Origin: Solobacterium sp. UBA636
GTDB taxonomy: Bacteria; Bacillota_I; Bacilli_A; Erysipelotrichales; Erysipelotrichaceae
Direction: 5' to 3'
Assembly: GCA_002299675.1 (NCBI GenBank)
Contig: DBOW01000001.1
Location: 485 to 7,847, forward strand
Length of the DNA: 7,363 nucleotides
Shown here: in pieces, positions 1 to 6,312 of the stretch
Position numbering within the stretch: the first letter of the stretch is position 1
How the letters are laid out: each line of letters starts with the position of its first letter
Notes under the pieces: generated by a model
What the model was told of the DNA's origin: nothing
The model's database searches: none
The model's input: only the letters and a program-made list of their open reading frames with translations
Program-made: the position numbers and the translations under genes

Positions 1-149
1 ACTGATTTCTTCTTTTTTTGTGCCAATATTTTGACTTATTTAATAATATATTTAACTTTTTTAATAACAGGTGAGGATATTTTGATTTTTTTGACAATAA
101 CAATATAGAGGAAAAATTATCCTCGATATACGAAAGGATATGTTGTAGA
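1..149. other. Leader region upstream of the nuclease gene, no gene seen
   Basis: This AT-rich stretch holds no convincing reading frame. The T-run at 13-19 could be the tail of a terminator belonging to a gene left of the window, but its stem is not visible. A 7-base inverted repeat (GAGGATA at 73-79, TATCCTC at 118-124) brackets a possible promoter. The ribosome binding site GAAAGGA lies at 132-138, 11 bases before the ATG at 150. Confidence 0.5.
91..120 (+). promoter_or_regulatory. Possible sigma-A promoter of the nuclease gene
   Basis: A perfect -35 hexamer TTGACA at 91-96 is followed after 18 bases by AATTAT at 115-120, which matches four of six bases of the -10 consensus. A start of transcription near 127 would leave a short leader containing the ribosome binding site at 132-138. 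The -10 is weak and the region is AT-rich, so chance matches are easy. An alternative pairing is TTGATT at 82-87 with TATAGA at 104-109. Confidence 0.35.
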
Positions 150-965
150 ATGGATTTGTACAGAAAAAGATTTAAAAGCGCAAAAGAAGTCGTTGCGAAA
201 CTTAGGCCTATTGATGATCTGCTGTTCAGCATGATTGGTAAATATCATCCCGAGATACTAGAAGAGTTTCTGAAAGTTATATTGAACAATGACTCTTTGA
301 AGTTCATCAGCTCCAGAATTCAGGATAGGTATCCAGTCTTGCCACCCTATAAGTCAGCGGCAATGGACTTTACCGTAAGGACGACAGATGGAATATTTAT
401 TGATTTTGAAGCTCAGGCAAGTCATCTGGATGATATTGAGAAAAAGGTGCGCCTGTATGAGTGTAAGAATGATTCCAGTTATATACTCAGCGGTTTTGAT
501 TATAAGATGTTTCCTGATGGCATTACGGTCATTTTAGCCGATAAGGATATGTTTGGTGATAATGAGGCTGTGTATGAAGTTTATAGAGCTGTCAGAAACT
601 CCACGAAGGACTGGATAGATGGCCGTAAGGTATTTGTGGTTAATGGCGAATATAAGGGCGATGATCTGATTGGTGACTATATTCATGATTTTGTAAGTTA
701 TGACGTTGAAGATATGAGGTTAGATTCTATCAGGAATTGTGTTAAATATTTTAAATTAGAAGAAGAGAAAGGATTTGAAAATATGTGTGAAATTATAGAG
801 CAGTATGCAAGAGATGAAGCCAGAGAGGCTATTGAAAAATTTGAAAAAGAGAAAAACAATATGCTTAATTTGATTCTTAATCAGATAAGGAAGGGAGCAT
901 TGAGTATCAACGATGCTTCGATAGAACTTGGTATTCCCAAAAAAGATCTGGAGCTGATGCTCTGA
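150..965 (+). CDS. Rpn-family PD-(D/E)XK nuclease (putative transposase family)
   Basis: This 271-residue protein belongs to the Rpn / 'PD-(D/E)XK nuclease family transposase' group. Despite the name, characterised E. coli members are DNA endonucleases linked to RecA-independent recombination and phage defence, not classical transposases. The N-terminus carries the family's 'PIDDLLFSMI' start (residues 20-29). The nuclease core shows Asp73 (AAMDF) and, 14 residues on, the FEAQ motif with Glu87 and Gln89, followed by the conserved Arg101 region. A typical block with 'VNGEYKGDD' (164-172) precedes a charged helix (about 203-240) predicted to form a coiled coil, then a helix-turn-helix-like end 'KGALSINDASIELGI'. 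The length is normal, so it looks intact. ATG 150 is the first possible start after the in-frame stop at 72-74 and has GAAAGGA 11 bases upstream. The tail is repeated in the next gene. The exact function in this organism is not known. Confidence 0.88.
   Translation: MDLYRKRFKSAKEVVAKLRPIDDLLFSMIGKYHPEILEEFLKVILNNDSLKFISSRIQDRYPVLPPYKSAAMDFTVRTTDGIFIDFEAQASHLDDIEKKVRLYECKNDSSYILSGFDYKMFPDGITVILADKDMFGDNEAVYEVYRAVRNSTKDWIDGRKVFVVNGEYKGDDLIGDYIHDFVSYDVEDMRLDSIRNCVKYFKLEEEKGFENMCEIIEQYARDEAREAIEKFEKEKNNMLNLILNQIRKGALSINDASIELGIPKKDLELML
765..785 (+). promoter_or_regulatory. Internal ribosome binding site and start within the nuclease gene
   Basis: GAGAAAGGA (765-773) is followed by 9 bases and ATG (783-785). 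It is the element that would allow separate translation of the nuclease tail. It also encodes Glu-Glu-Lys-Gly of the full-length protein, so its presence could be coincidental. Confidence 0.4.
783..965 (+). CDS. Candidate internal small protein: tail of the nuclease (RpnS-like)
   Basis: Inside the nuclease gene, in the same frame, the ATG at 783 (Met212) is preceded by GAGAAAGGA at 765-773 with a 9-base gap, a better spaced ribosome binding site than the one serving the full gene. Initiation here would give a 60-residue protein made only of the coiled coil and the helix-turn-helix-like end. In E. coli rpn genes, a small C-terminal protein made from an internal start is known to inhibit the full-length toxic nuclease, so the same design is plausible here. 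Support: the separate gene at 990-1250 begins at exactly the equivalent methionine. Against: AAAGGA-like strings arise easily in Glu/Lys/Gly-rich coding sequence. This is a prediction from sequence, not a demonstrated product. Confidence 0.42.
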   Translation: MCEIIEQYARDEAREAIEKFEKEKNNMLNLILNQIRKGALSINDASIELGIPKKDLELML

Positions 966-989
966 TTGTATACGCTATTAAGGTGACTT

Positions 990-1250
990 ATGTGTGAAAT
1001 TATAGAGCAGTATGCCAGAGATGAGGTCAGAGAAGTAGAAATCAGAAAAGATGCAGAAATAAAAGAAGCTAGAGAGGCTGTTGAAAAAGTTGAAGCAAAG
1101 AAAAATGAGGCCATTGAAAAGCTCGAAGAAGAGAACAGAAAGAATTCTATTGGTATCTACCTTAGATTTGTCAAACAGGGTGCTATTTCTCTAAGTGAGG
1201 CAGCAAAGGAACTCGGCATTCCTAAAAGTGATTTAGAGCTGATGATCTGA
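990..1250 (+). CDS. Free-standing copy of the nuclease tail, small coiled-coil protein
   Basis: This 86-residue protein is a paralogue of the C-terminal tail of the upstream nuclease and contains none of the nuclease core. Residues 1-12 (MCEIIEQYARDE) equal residues 212-223 of the nuclease. Residues about 13-50 are an expanded Glu/Lys/Ala-rich helix likely to form a coiled coil, and the end 'QGAISLSEAAKELGI' matches the nuclease end 'KGALSINDASIELGI'. It starts 24 bases after the nuclease stop, with AAGGTG at 980-985 four bases before the ATG, so the two are probably co-transcribed. Two readings are possible: a functional small partner or inhibitor that oligomerises with the nuclease tail, or a remnant of a second nuclease gene whose 5' part was lost. 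The open frame, intact start and good ribosome binding site favour a translated gene. Its function is inferred, not known. Confidence 0.65.
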   Translation: MCEIIEQYARDEVREVEIRKDAEIKEAREAVEKVEAKKNEAIEKLEEENRKNSIGIYLRFVKQGAISLSEAAKELGIPKSDLELMI

Positions 1251-1255
1251 TTAAA

Positions 1256-1350
1256 CAGTACAAAATAGAGAAGGAAAACAAGAGTGATTCTTTTGGTACT
1301 TATATTTGTAAAACAGACGCAATGTCTGCTGATGAAAAAGCTAAAGATGG
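1256..1350 (+). pseudogene. Decayed third copy of the nuclease tail
   Basis: Immediately after the free-standing tail gene, the frame containing 1274-1276 reads ENKSDSFGTYI..., then DAMSADEKAKDG. This aligns with ENRKNSIGIYL... and GAISLSEAAKELG of the preceding gene. The match is visible in DNA: 1300-1327 against 1162-1190 shares the runs ATTTGT and AAACAG. About 5 bases are missing after 1297 and 1 base near 1317, which shift the frame and then restore it, so the middle reads LIFVKQ (compare LRFVKQ) only in another frame. One further codon is lost near 1344. There is no upstream start codon in the restored frame, so this is best taken as a relic, not a gene. Confidence 0.6.
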
Positions 1351-1370
1351 AAGTTTTAATGTAGTATTTG

Positions 1371-1413
1371 TTAAGGCGGTATATGACTATTATTTGTGCG
1401 TATGCCGTTTTAA
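1371..1413 (+). terminator. Possible hairpin terminator after the nuclease unit
   Basis: Bases 1371-1383 pair with 1401-1413 over 13 positions, ten Watson-Crick and three G-U, around a 17-base loop. The 3' arm ends in TTTTAA and runs into more T-rich DNA. The G-U pairs form only in the + strand transcript, so the structure is oriented to act on rightward RNA. It sits between the nuclease unit and the exporter operon, just before a TATAAT box, which fits a terminator. The loop is long and the T-tract short, so another RNA role or chance is possible. Confidence 0.4.
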
Positions 1414-1424
1414 TTTAATATAAT
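1394..1424 (+). promoter_or_regulatory. Possible promoter of the exporter operon
   Basis: A perfect TATAAT lies at 1419-1424. The best -35 candidate, TTGTGC at 1394-1399, is poor (three of six) and sits 19 bases away. Transcription would begin near 1431, leaving a leader of only about 16 bases before the ATG at 1447. The -10 is the only strong element, and the region is AT-rich. Confidence 0.4.
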
Positions 1425-1446
1425 TAATAAAAAGCGGGTATAGATT

Positions 1447-1920
1447 ATGGAAAGTAACATTTTTAGAAAAAAGAGCATGGACAGGGTATCCTCTCCAGAA
1501 CAGCTTAATGATTATATAAAGGTATCTAATCCTACTGTGTGGATGATACTTATTGCGATTATTATTTTTCTGGTAGGCGTATGTGCCTGGGGCTATTTTG
1601 GCAGACTTGAAACAACAGTGAGTACATCAGGTGAAGTGCTGAATGGAACATATCTGGCCTATGTTAAGGAAGATAATATCCTGGAAATTAAAGAGGGCCT
1701 GGAAGTAAGAATTGATGGCAATAGTTATCAGGTTGAAACTATCGGGAAGGTACCGGCTCAGGCTGGGGGCGTTATTGATGATTATCAGATGCACCTGGGA
1801 AATATTAATGAAGATGACTGGATTTATGTAGTGAGTGGAAAAACCGATCTTCCTGATGGCAACTATCAGATTGAAATTGTAACCGAAAGCATCGCACCAA
1901 TGTCTTTTGTATTGAACTAG
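1447..1920 (+). CDS. Short HlyD-like adaptor of an NHLM peptide exporter
   Basis: This 157-residue protein is the likely membrane-fusion/adaptor partner of the two ABC proteins that follow. The N-terminus (FRKKSMDRVSSPEQLNDYIKV, residues 6-26) is the cytoplasmic segment typical of NHLM-type HlyD proteins. It is followed by one membrane helix (about 32-52) and a roughly 105-residue outer part rich in beta-strand residues. The family's usual proteins are several hundred residues long with lipoyl and coiled-coil hairpin domains. Here the chain passes from TTVSTSGEV (57-64) almost directly to an AYVKEDN...IKEGLEVRI block (71-89) like the membrane-proximal beta-barrel, so the hairpin is missing. 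That suits a cell with no outer membrane. The start is fixed by an in-frame TAG at 1441-1443. The ribosome binding site (AGCGGG, 1433-1438) is weak. The stop lies 7 bases before the next gene. Confidence 0.75.
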   Translation: MESNIFRKKSMDRVSSPEQLNDYIKVSNPTVWMILIAIIIFLVGVCAWGYFGRLETTVSTSGEVLNGTYLAYVKEDNILEIKEGLEVRIDGNSYQVETIGKVPAQAGGVIDDYQMHLGNINEDDWIYVVSGKTDLPDGNYQIEIVTESIAPMSFVLN

Positions 1921-1927
1921 GTGTTAT

Positions 1928-4111
1928 ATGGCTAAGGATGTAAAAATCAAAAAACCTGTAAGTGGCGGTGTTGCCAAGGTACCGGTTGTCATGCAGATGG
2001 AGGCTCTTGAATGTGGTGCAGCCTCTCTGGCTATGATACTGGCCTACTATGATAAATGGATTCCACTGGAACAGGTGAGAAGTGACTGTGGTGTGTCGCG
2101 TGATGGTTCTAATGCGGCTAATGTTCTAAGAGCGGCCAGAAGCTATGGAATGATTGCCAAAGGTTATCGCTATGAGCCTGAGGAGTTAAAGAAATATGGC
2201 AAGTTTCCATGCATTGTGCACTGGAATTTTAATCATTTTGTCGTACTTAATGGTTTTAAAAAGGATAAGGCGGTTTTAAATGATCCAGCCAAGGGAAACT
2301 ATACGGTTTCGATGAAGGTTTTTGATGAGTCTTTCACTGGTATCTGTCTGATGTTTGAACCAGGTGATAATTTTGAGCCTTCAGGCAAACCTAAGTCAAT
2401 GATGTCTTTTGCCAGGGAAAGAATGAAGGGCTCGGCAGTAGCTGTGGCTTTTGTGATACTTACCAGTATTATTTCCAATCTGATTGGGATTATTAATCCG
2501 GCATTCTCCAGAATTTTTCTGGATAGACTGCTGACAGGAGTAAATCCAGAATGGTTTATGCCTTTTATTATGGCACTGGCTTTAATCGGTATCATTCAGT
2601 TAGTTGTTTCCTGGATTTCAGCGGTTTATTCATTAAAGATAAATGGCAAGATGGATGCGGTAGGCAATACTACTTTTATGTGGAAAGTCTTAAGAATGCC
2701 AATGGAGTTTTTCTCGCAGCGTATGGCTGGCGATATCTGTCAGAGGCAGTCTTCTAATTCTAATATTGCCAAAACTCTGGTTTCGACTTTTGCGCCATTA
2801 TTGTTAAATACCATTATGATGATTTTCTATCTGGTGGTAATGTTAAGATATTCGCTTGTGCTTACTTTAATTGGTTTAATATCAATTGTGGTTAACTTCT
2901 TTGTTTCCAGAATTATTTCGGCCAAAAGAGTCAATATTACCCGTGTTCAGATGCGAGATGCCGGAAAGCTGGCTGGCACTACGGTTGCGGGCATTGAGAT
3001 GATAGAAACCATTAAGGCAGCTGGTGCAGAGAATGGTTTCTTTGAGAAGTGGGCAGGCTATCAGGCTTCAGTAAATACTGCTCAGGTTAAATATGCCAGA
3101 CTTAATCAGTATCTGGGATTGATTCCATCAGCTGTTTCCGGTATCACCAACATTGCAGTTTTGATGCTTGGAGTATATCTTGTTATTCAGGGTGAATTTA
3201 CTATCGGTATGGTAATGGCCTTCCAGGGTTTCCTTTCCAGTTTCCAGGCGCCAGCCATGACTTTAATCTCAGCTGGTCAGACGATGCAGGAAATGCGTAC
3301 CGAGATGGAAAGAATCGAAGATGTCATGAAGTATCCAACGGATGTTGAATATGCAGAAGATGAAAAAGATGATGGCAGGGAGTATTCTAAATTAAGCGGC
3401 AATATTGAGCTTAAGAATATTACTTTTGGCTATTCAAAACTGGCTAAGCCATTAATCAGCGATTTTAATCTGACACTAAAGCCAGGGCAGAGAATTGCGC
3501 TTGTAGGCGGTTCGGGTTCTGGCAAGTCAACAATTGCCAAACTGATTTCGGGTTTATATAAGCCATGGAGTGGCGAAATTCTGTTTGATGGCAAACCGAT
3601 GTCCGAAATAGATAGAGAAGTGTTTACTGGTTCTTTAGCTGTAGTGGATCAGGATATTATTCTTTTTGAGGATACTATTGCCAACAATATTAAGATGTGG
3701 GATAAATCAATTGAGGATTTTGAGATGATTATGGCAGCCCGTGATGCCCAGATTCACGAGGACATTATGCAAAGAGAAAACGGCTATCAGTACAAGATTA
3801 CTGAAGGCGGCAAGGATTTCTCTGGTGGTCAGCGACAGAGGCTGGAAATTGCCAGAGTGCTGGCTCAGGATCCGACAATTGTCATTCTTGATGAGGCGAC
3901 AAGTGCCCTGGATGCCAAGACTGAGTATGAAGTAGTAAAGGCTATCAAGGACAGAGGCATAACCTGTATAGTTGTCGCTCATCGTCTTTCGACTATCAGG
4001 GATTGCGATGAGATTATCGTTCTGGACTATGGTGAGGTTAAGGAACGTGGTACTCATGAAGAGTTGATGAAGCAGGGTGGCTTATATACTAAGCTTGTGA
4101 CCAGTGAGTGA
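1928..4111 (+). CDS. NHLM-type bacteriocin exporter: C39 peptidase/permease/ATPase
   Basis: This 727-residue ABC exporter cuts the leader from a double-glycine peptide precursor and pumps the product out of the cell. Residues 1-140 form a C39 cysteine protease with Gln23, Cys29 (ALECGAASLAM), His103 (NHFVVLNGF) and Asp119 (NDPAKG) all in place. The membrane domain spans about 165-455, with hydrophobic helices beginning near 169 and 211. The ATPase domain has Walker A GGSGSGKST (527-535, Lys533), the Q-loop VDQD, signature FSGGQ (631-635), Walker B with Asp655-Glu656 and the switch His685, so it should be active. The layout and length match the peptidase member of the NHLM (nitrile hydratase/Nif11 leader microcin) pair. 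AGGTG at 1919-1923 overlaps the upstream stop and serves the start. It probably works as a heterodimer with the next gene's product. The cargo is not encoded in the window. Confidence 0.95.
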   Translation: MAKDVKIKKPVSGGVAKVPVVMQMEALECGAASLAMILAYYDKWIPLEQVRSDCGVSRDGSNAANVLRAARSYGMIAKGYRYEPEELKKYGKFPCIVHWNFNHFVVLNGFKKDKAVLNDPAKGNYTVSMKVFDESFTGICLMFEPGDNFEPSGKPKSMMSFARERMKGSAVAVAFVILTSIISNLIGIINPAFSRIFLDRLLTGVNPEWFMPFIMALALIGIIQLVVSWISAVYSLKINGKMDAVGNTTFMWKVLRMPMEFFSQRMAGDICQRQSSNSNIAKTLVSTFAPLLLNTIMMIFYLVVMLRYSLVLTLIGLISIVVNFFVSRIISAKRVNITRVQMRDAGKLAGTTVAGIEMIETIKAAGAENGFFEKWAGYQASVNTAQVKYARLNQYLGLIPSAVSGITNIAVLMLGVYLVIQGEFTIGMVMAFQGFLSSFQAPAMTLISAGQTMQEMRTEMERIEDVMKYPTDVEYAEDEKDDGREYSKLSGNIELKNITFGYSKLAKPLISDFNLTLKPGQRIALVGGSGSGKSTIAKLISGLYKPWSGEILFDGKPMSEIDREVFTGSLAVVDQDIILFEDTIANNIKMWDKSIEDFEMIMAARDAQIHEDIMQRENGYQYKITEGGKDFSGGQRQRLEIARVLAQDPTIVILDEATSALDAKTEYEVVKAIKDRGITCIVVAHRLSTIRDCDEIIVLDYGEVKERGTHEELMKQGGLYTKLVTSE

Positions 4112-4119
4112 GGTGACTT

Positions 4120-6309
4120 ATGGGTTGGTTTAATGAACAGATAAAGGAAAGAAAGATTTCTGATAATAACGCCTTTGAAGCTTCTTTTGACAATATTACT
4201 GCTTCGGTGCTGGGCAAAAAGATGTCAAGCGCTCTTAATGATTCAAGAATAATTACTAAAAACGCTATTGATGCGATACTGAAGTTCTATCATGTACCCA
4301 GCCGTGAAGTTCCTGAGGAACTTGAAGATATGAATGAACAGCTGGAATATCTGATGCGTCCATATGGAATTATGAGGCGTTCAGTAATTCTGGAAAGTGG
4401 CTGGTATAAGGATGCCATTGGGGCAATGCTGGGAATAAGAAAAGACAATGGAACGGTTGTAGCCCTTATTCCAAGTGGTTTCAGTGGCTATGAGTATTTT
4501 GATCTGGAAAGCGGTAAATATATTAAGGTTAAGAAGTCTAATGAAGATTTATTTGAAGACGAGGCTATTGCCTTCTATAAGCCTTTTCCATTAAAGTCTC
4601 TTACAATTAAGGATCTGATAGTTTATATTGCCCAGGTGTTATCGGTATCTGATTATGTGGCAATTGCGCTTGCCACGCTGGCCGTGAGTCTGCTGGGTAT
4701 GCTGACACCAAAGATTAATAATATACTGTTCTCGGTCGTAGTAACCAGTGGTTCAGTAAGACTGTTAGTTGGTATTGCGATATTTGCGATATGCCTGTCT
4801 TTGACCAGTTTAATTATCAGTTCTGTCAAGTCGCTTATTTCAGCGCGTATTAATACCAAGCTTTCAATTTCGATTGAAGCGGCAACGATGATGAGACTTA
4901 TGTCTCTGCCGGCTGATTTCTTCAAGAATTACAGTTCAGGTGAGCTGCAGGAAAGAGCGGGCAATATTAGTTCTCTCTGTGATATGCTGGTATCTACTAT
5001 TCTGAATACTGGTTTGACTTCGGCATTTTCTCTGATTTATATTTATCAGATCTTTGTTTATGCACCTGGTCTGGTTATTCCATCTCTGATTATTACTTTT
5101 ATTACCATTATTTTCTTTGTAGTATCAGCTTTGATGCAGATGAAGATTTCGGTTAAACAGATGGAACTTGGCGGCAGGGAGTCAGGTATGACTTATGCCT
5201 TAATTTCTGGTGTTCAGAAGATTAAGCTGGCAGGTGCGGAGAAAAGAGCTTTTGCCAGATGGGCAAACCTTTATGCCGAGCGTATCAGCTACAGCTATAA
5301 TCCGCCAGCATTCCTGAAACTTAATCCAGTTATCTCGAGCGCCATTTCTTTAACCGGTACACTGGTTATGTATTATATGGCCGTTAAGACTGGTGTATCG
5401 GTTGCGGAATACTATGCCTTCAATACAGCCTATGGTATGGTGTCTGGCGCCTTTATGTCATTGAGTTCGATTGCCCTGACTTTTGCGCAGATTAAGCCAA
5501 TACTGGAAAGAGTTAAACCACTTCTGGACGCAAAACCGGAAATCAGTGAGGGCAAACAGGTGATTACCAGATTATCTGGTGCCGTAGAAATGAATAATGT
5601 AAGTTTCCGCTACAATGAATCAATGCCTAATGTCATTGATAATCTGTCTTTGAAGATCAGACCTGGTCAGTATGTGGCAATAGTGGGTAAGACAGGCTGT
5701 GGCAAGTCTACCTTAATGCGATTATTGCTGGGTTTTGAGAAGGCTGACCGTGGCGCCATCTACTACGATGGAAAAGATATTAATTCCTTAGATCTAAAGT
5801 CTTTAAGAAGAAAGATTGGCTCAGTTATGCAGAATGGCAAGCTTTTACAGGGTGACATTTATTCTAACATCACCATTTCTGCTCCATGGCTTACCATGGA
5901 TGAAGCCTTTGAGGCAGCTGAGAAGGCCGGCATTGCGGAAGACATAAGACGTATGCCTATGGGCATGCATACAATGATTTCGGAAGGCTCAGGCGGTATT
6001 TCTGGTGGCCAAAGACAGCGTTTAATGATTGCCAGGGCTATTGCGCCTAAGCCTAAGATTCTGATGTTTGATGAGGCAACCAGCGCCTTAGACAATATTA
6101 CACAGCGTCAGGTTTGTGAGGCACTGGACGCAATGAAATGTACTCGTATTGTGATTGCCCACCGTCTTTCTACTATTAAGCAGTGTGATCGAATTATCGT
6201 GCTAGATGGCGGTCATATTGTGGAAGATGGTACTTATCGCGAGCTGATTGATAATAAGGGTTACTTCTATGAGCTTGTCGAAAGACAGAGAGTTGATGAT
6301 AACGATTAA
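4120..6309 (+). CDS. NHLM-type bacteriocin exporter: second permease/ATPase subunit
   Basis: This 729-residue ABC protein is the non-peptidase partner in NHLM export systems. Residues 1 to about 165 form a soluble domain without cysteine protease residues, which in this family replaces C39 and may bind leader or adaptor. Membrane helices begin near 178 and the transmembrane domain runs to about 475. The ATPase domain has Walker A GKTGCGKST (523-531, Lys529), a Q-loop (SVMQ), signature ISGGQ (627-631), Walker B with Asp651-Glu652 and His681. Both ATP sites of a heterodimer with the previous protein would therefore be canonical, unlike exporters with one degenerate site. AGGTGA at 4111-4116 lies 3 bases before the ATG, right after the upstream stop, indicating one operon. 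It is similar in length to its partner and clearly homologous in the last 550 residues. Confidence 0.93.
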   Translation: MGWFNEQIKERKISDNNAFEASFDNITASVLGKKMSSALNDSRIITKNAIDAILKFYHVPSREVPEELEDMNEQLEYLMRPYGIMRRSVILESGWYKDAIGAMLGIRKDNGTVVALIPSGFSGYEYFDLESGKYIKVKKSNEDLFEDEAIAFYKPFPLKSLTIKDLIVYIAQVLSVSDYVAIALATLAVSLLGMLTPKINNILFSVVVTSGSVRLLVGIAIFAICLSLTSLIISSVKSLISARINTKLSISIEAATMMRLMSLPADFFKNYSSGELQERAGNISSLCDMLVSTILNTGLTSAFSLIYIYQIFVYAPGLVIPSLIITFITIIFFVVSALMQMKISVKQMELGGRESGMTYALISGVQKIKLAGAEKRAFARWANLYAERISYSYNPPAFLKLNPVISSAISLTGTLVMYYMAVKTGVSVAEYYAFNTAYGMVSGAFMSLSSIALTFAQIKPILERVKPLLDAKPEISEGKQVITRLSGAVEMNNVSFRYNESMPNVIDNLSLKIRPGQYVAIVGKTGCGKSTLMRLLLGFEKADRGAIYYDGKDINSLDLKSLRRKIGSVMQNGKLLQGDIYSNITISAPWLTMDEAFEAAEKAGIAEDIRRMPMGMHTMISEGSGGISGGQRQRLMIARAIAPKPKILMFDEATSALDNITQRQVCEALDAMKCTRIVIAHRLSTIKQCDRIIVLDGGHIVEDGTYRELIDNKGYFYELVERQRVDDND

Positions 6310-6312
6310 TTT

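Larger units (their letters stand above)
782..1250 (+). repeat. Tandem duplication of the nuclease tail (two units)
   Basis: Bases 782-817 recur at 989-1024 with a single mismatch in 36, including a perfect 27-base run (782-808 and 989-1015), an offset of 207 bases. The two units also match at their ends, where the stretch from 924 to the stop resembles 1209-1250 at an offset of 285. The second unit has gained 78 bases (26 codons) in the charged coiled-coil part. The pattern indicates a duplication of the last 60 codons of the nuclease gene followed by divergence. Confidence 0.85.

Noticed and set aside
150..965. Reading the Rpn gene as an insertion sequence with ends
   Set aside because: The family name includes 'transposase', but I see no terminal inverted repeats or target site duplication around the gene, and characterised members act as nucleases.
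881..1114. Open frame of 77 codons on the - strand across the tail repeat
   Set aside because: It is antisense to the coiled-coil coding repeats and Ser/Phe-rich, as expected from reverse-reading Glu/Lys/Ala codons. It has no recognisable domain and overlaps well supported + strand genes.
1314..1328. Small inverted repeat CAGAC/GTCTG
   Set aside because: The stem is only five base pairs and lies within the decayed tail copy. It is likely chance.
1232..1423. A -1 frameshift product joining the tail gene to the third copy
   Set aside because: The frame is open from 1232 to the stop at 1421-1423, but no slippery heptamer is seen before the stop at 1248-1250, and the third copy carries internal indels. 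Decay explains it better.
3707..4057. Open frames on the - strand and alternative + frames inside the two ABC transporter genes
   Set aside because: They lie over the conserved ATPase motifs of the real genes, have no ribosome binding sites or family features, and are normal shadow frames.
981..4122. Identical 12-base string AGGTGACTTATG before the genes at 990 and 4120
   Set aside because: In a window of this size about one or two such repeats are expected by chance. Both are simply good ribosome binding sites followed by ATG.
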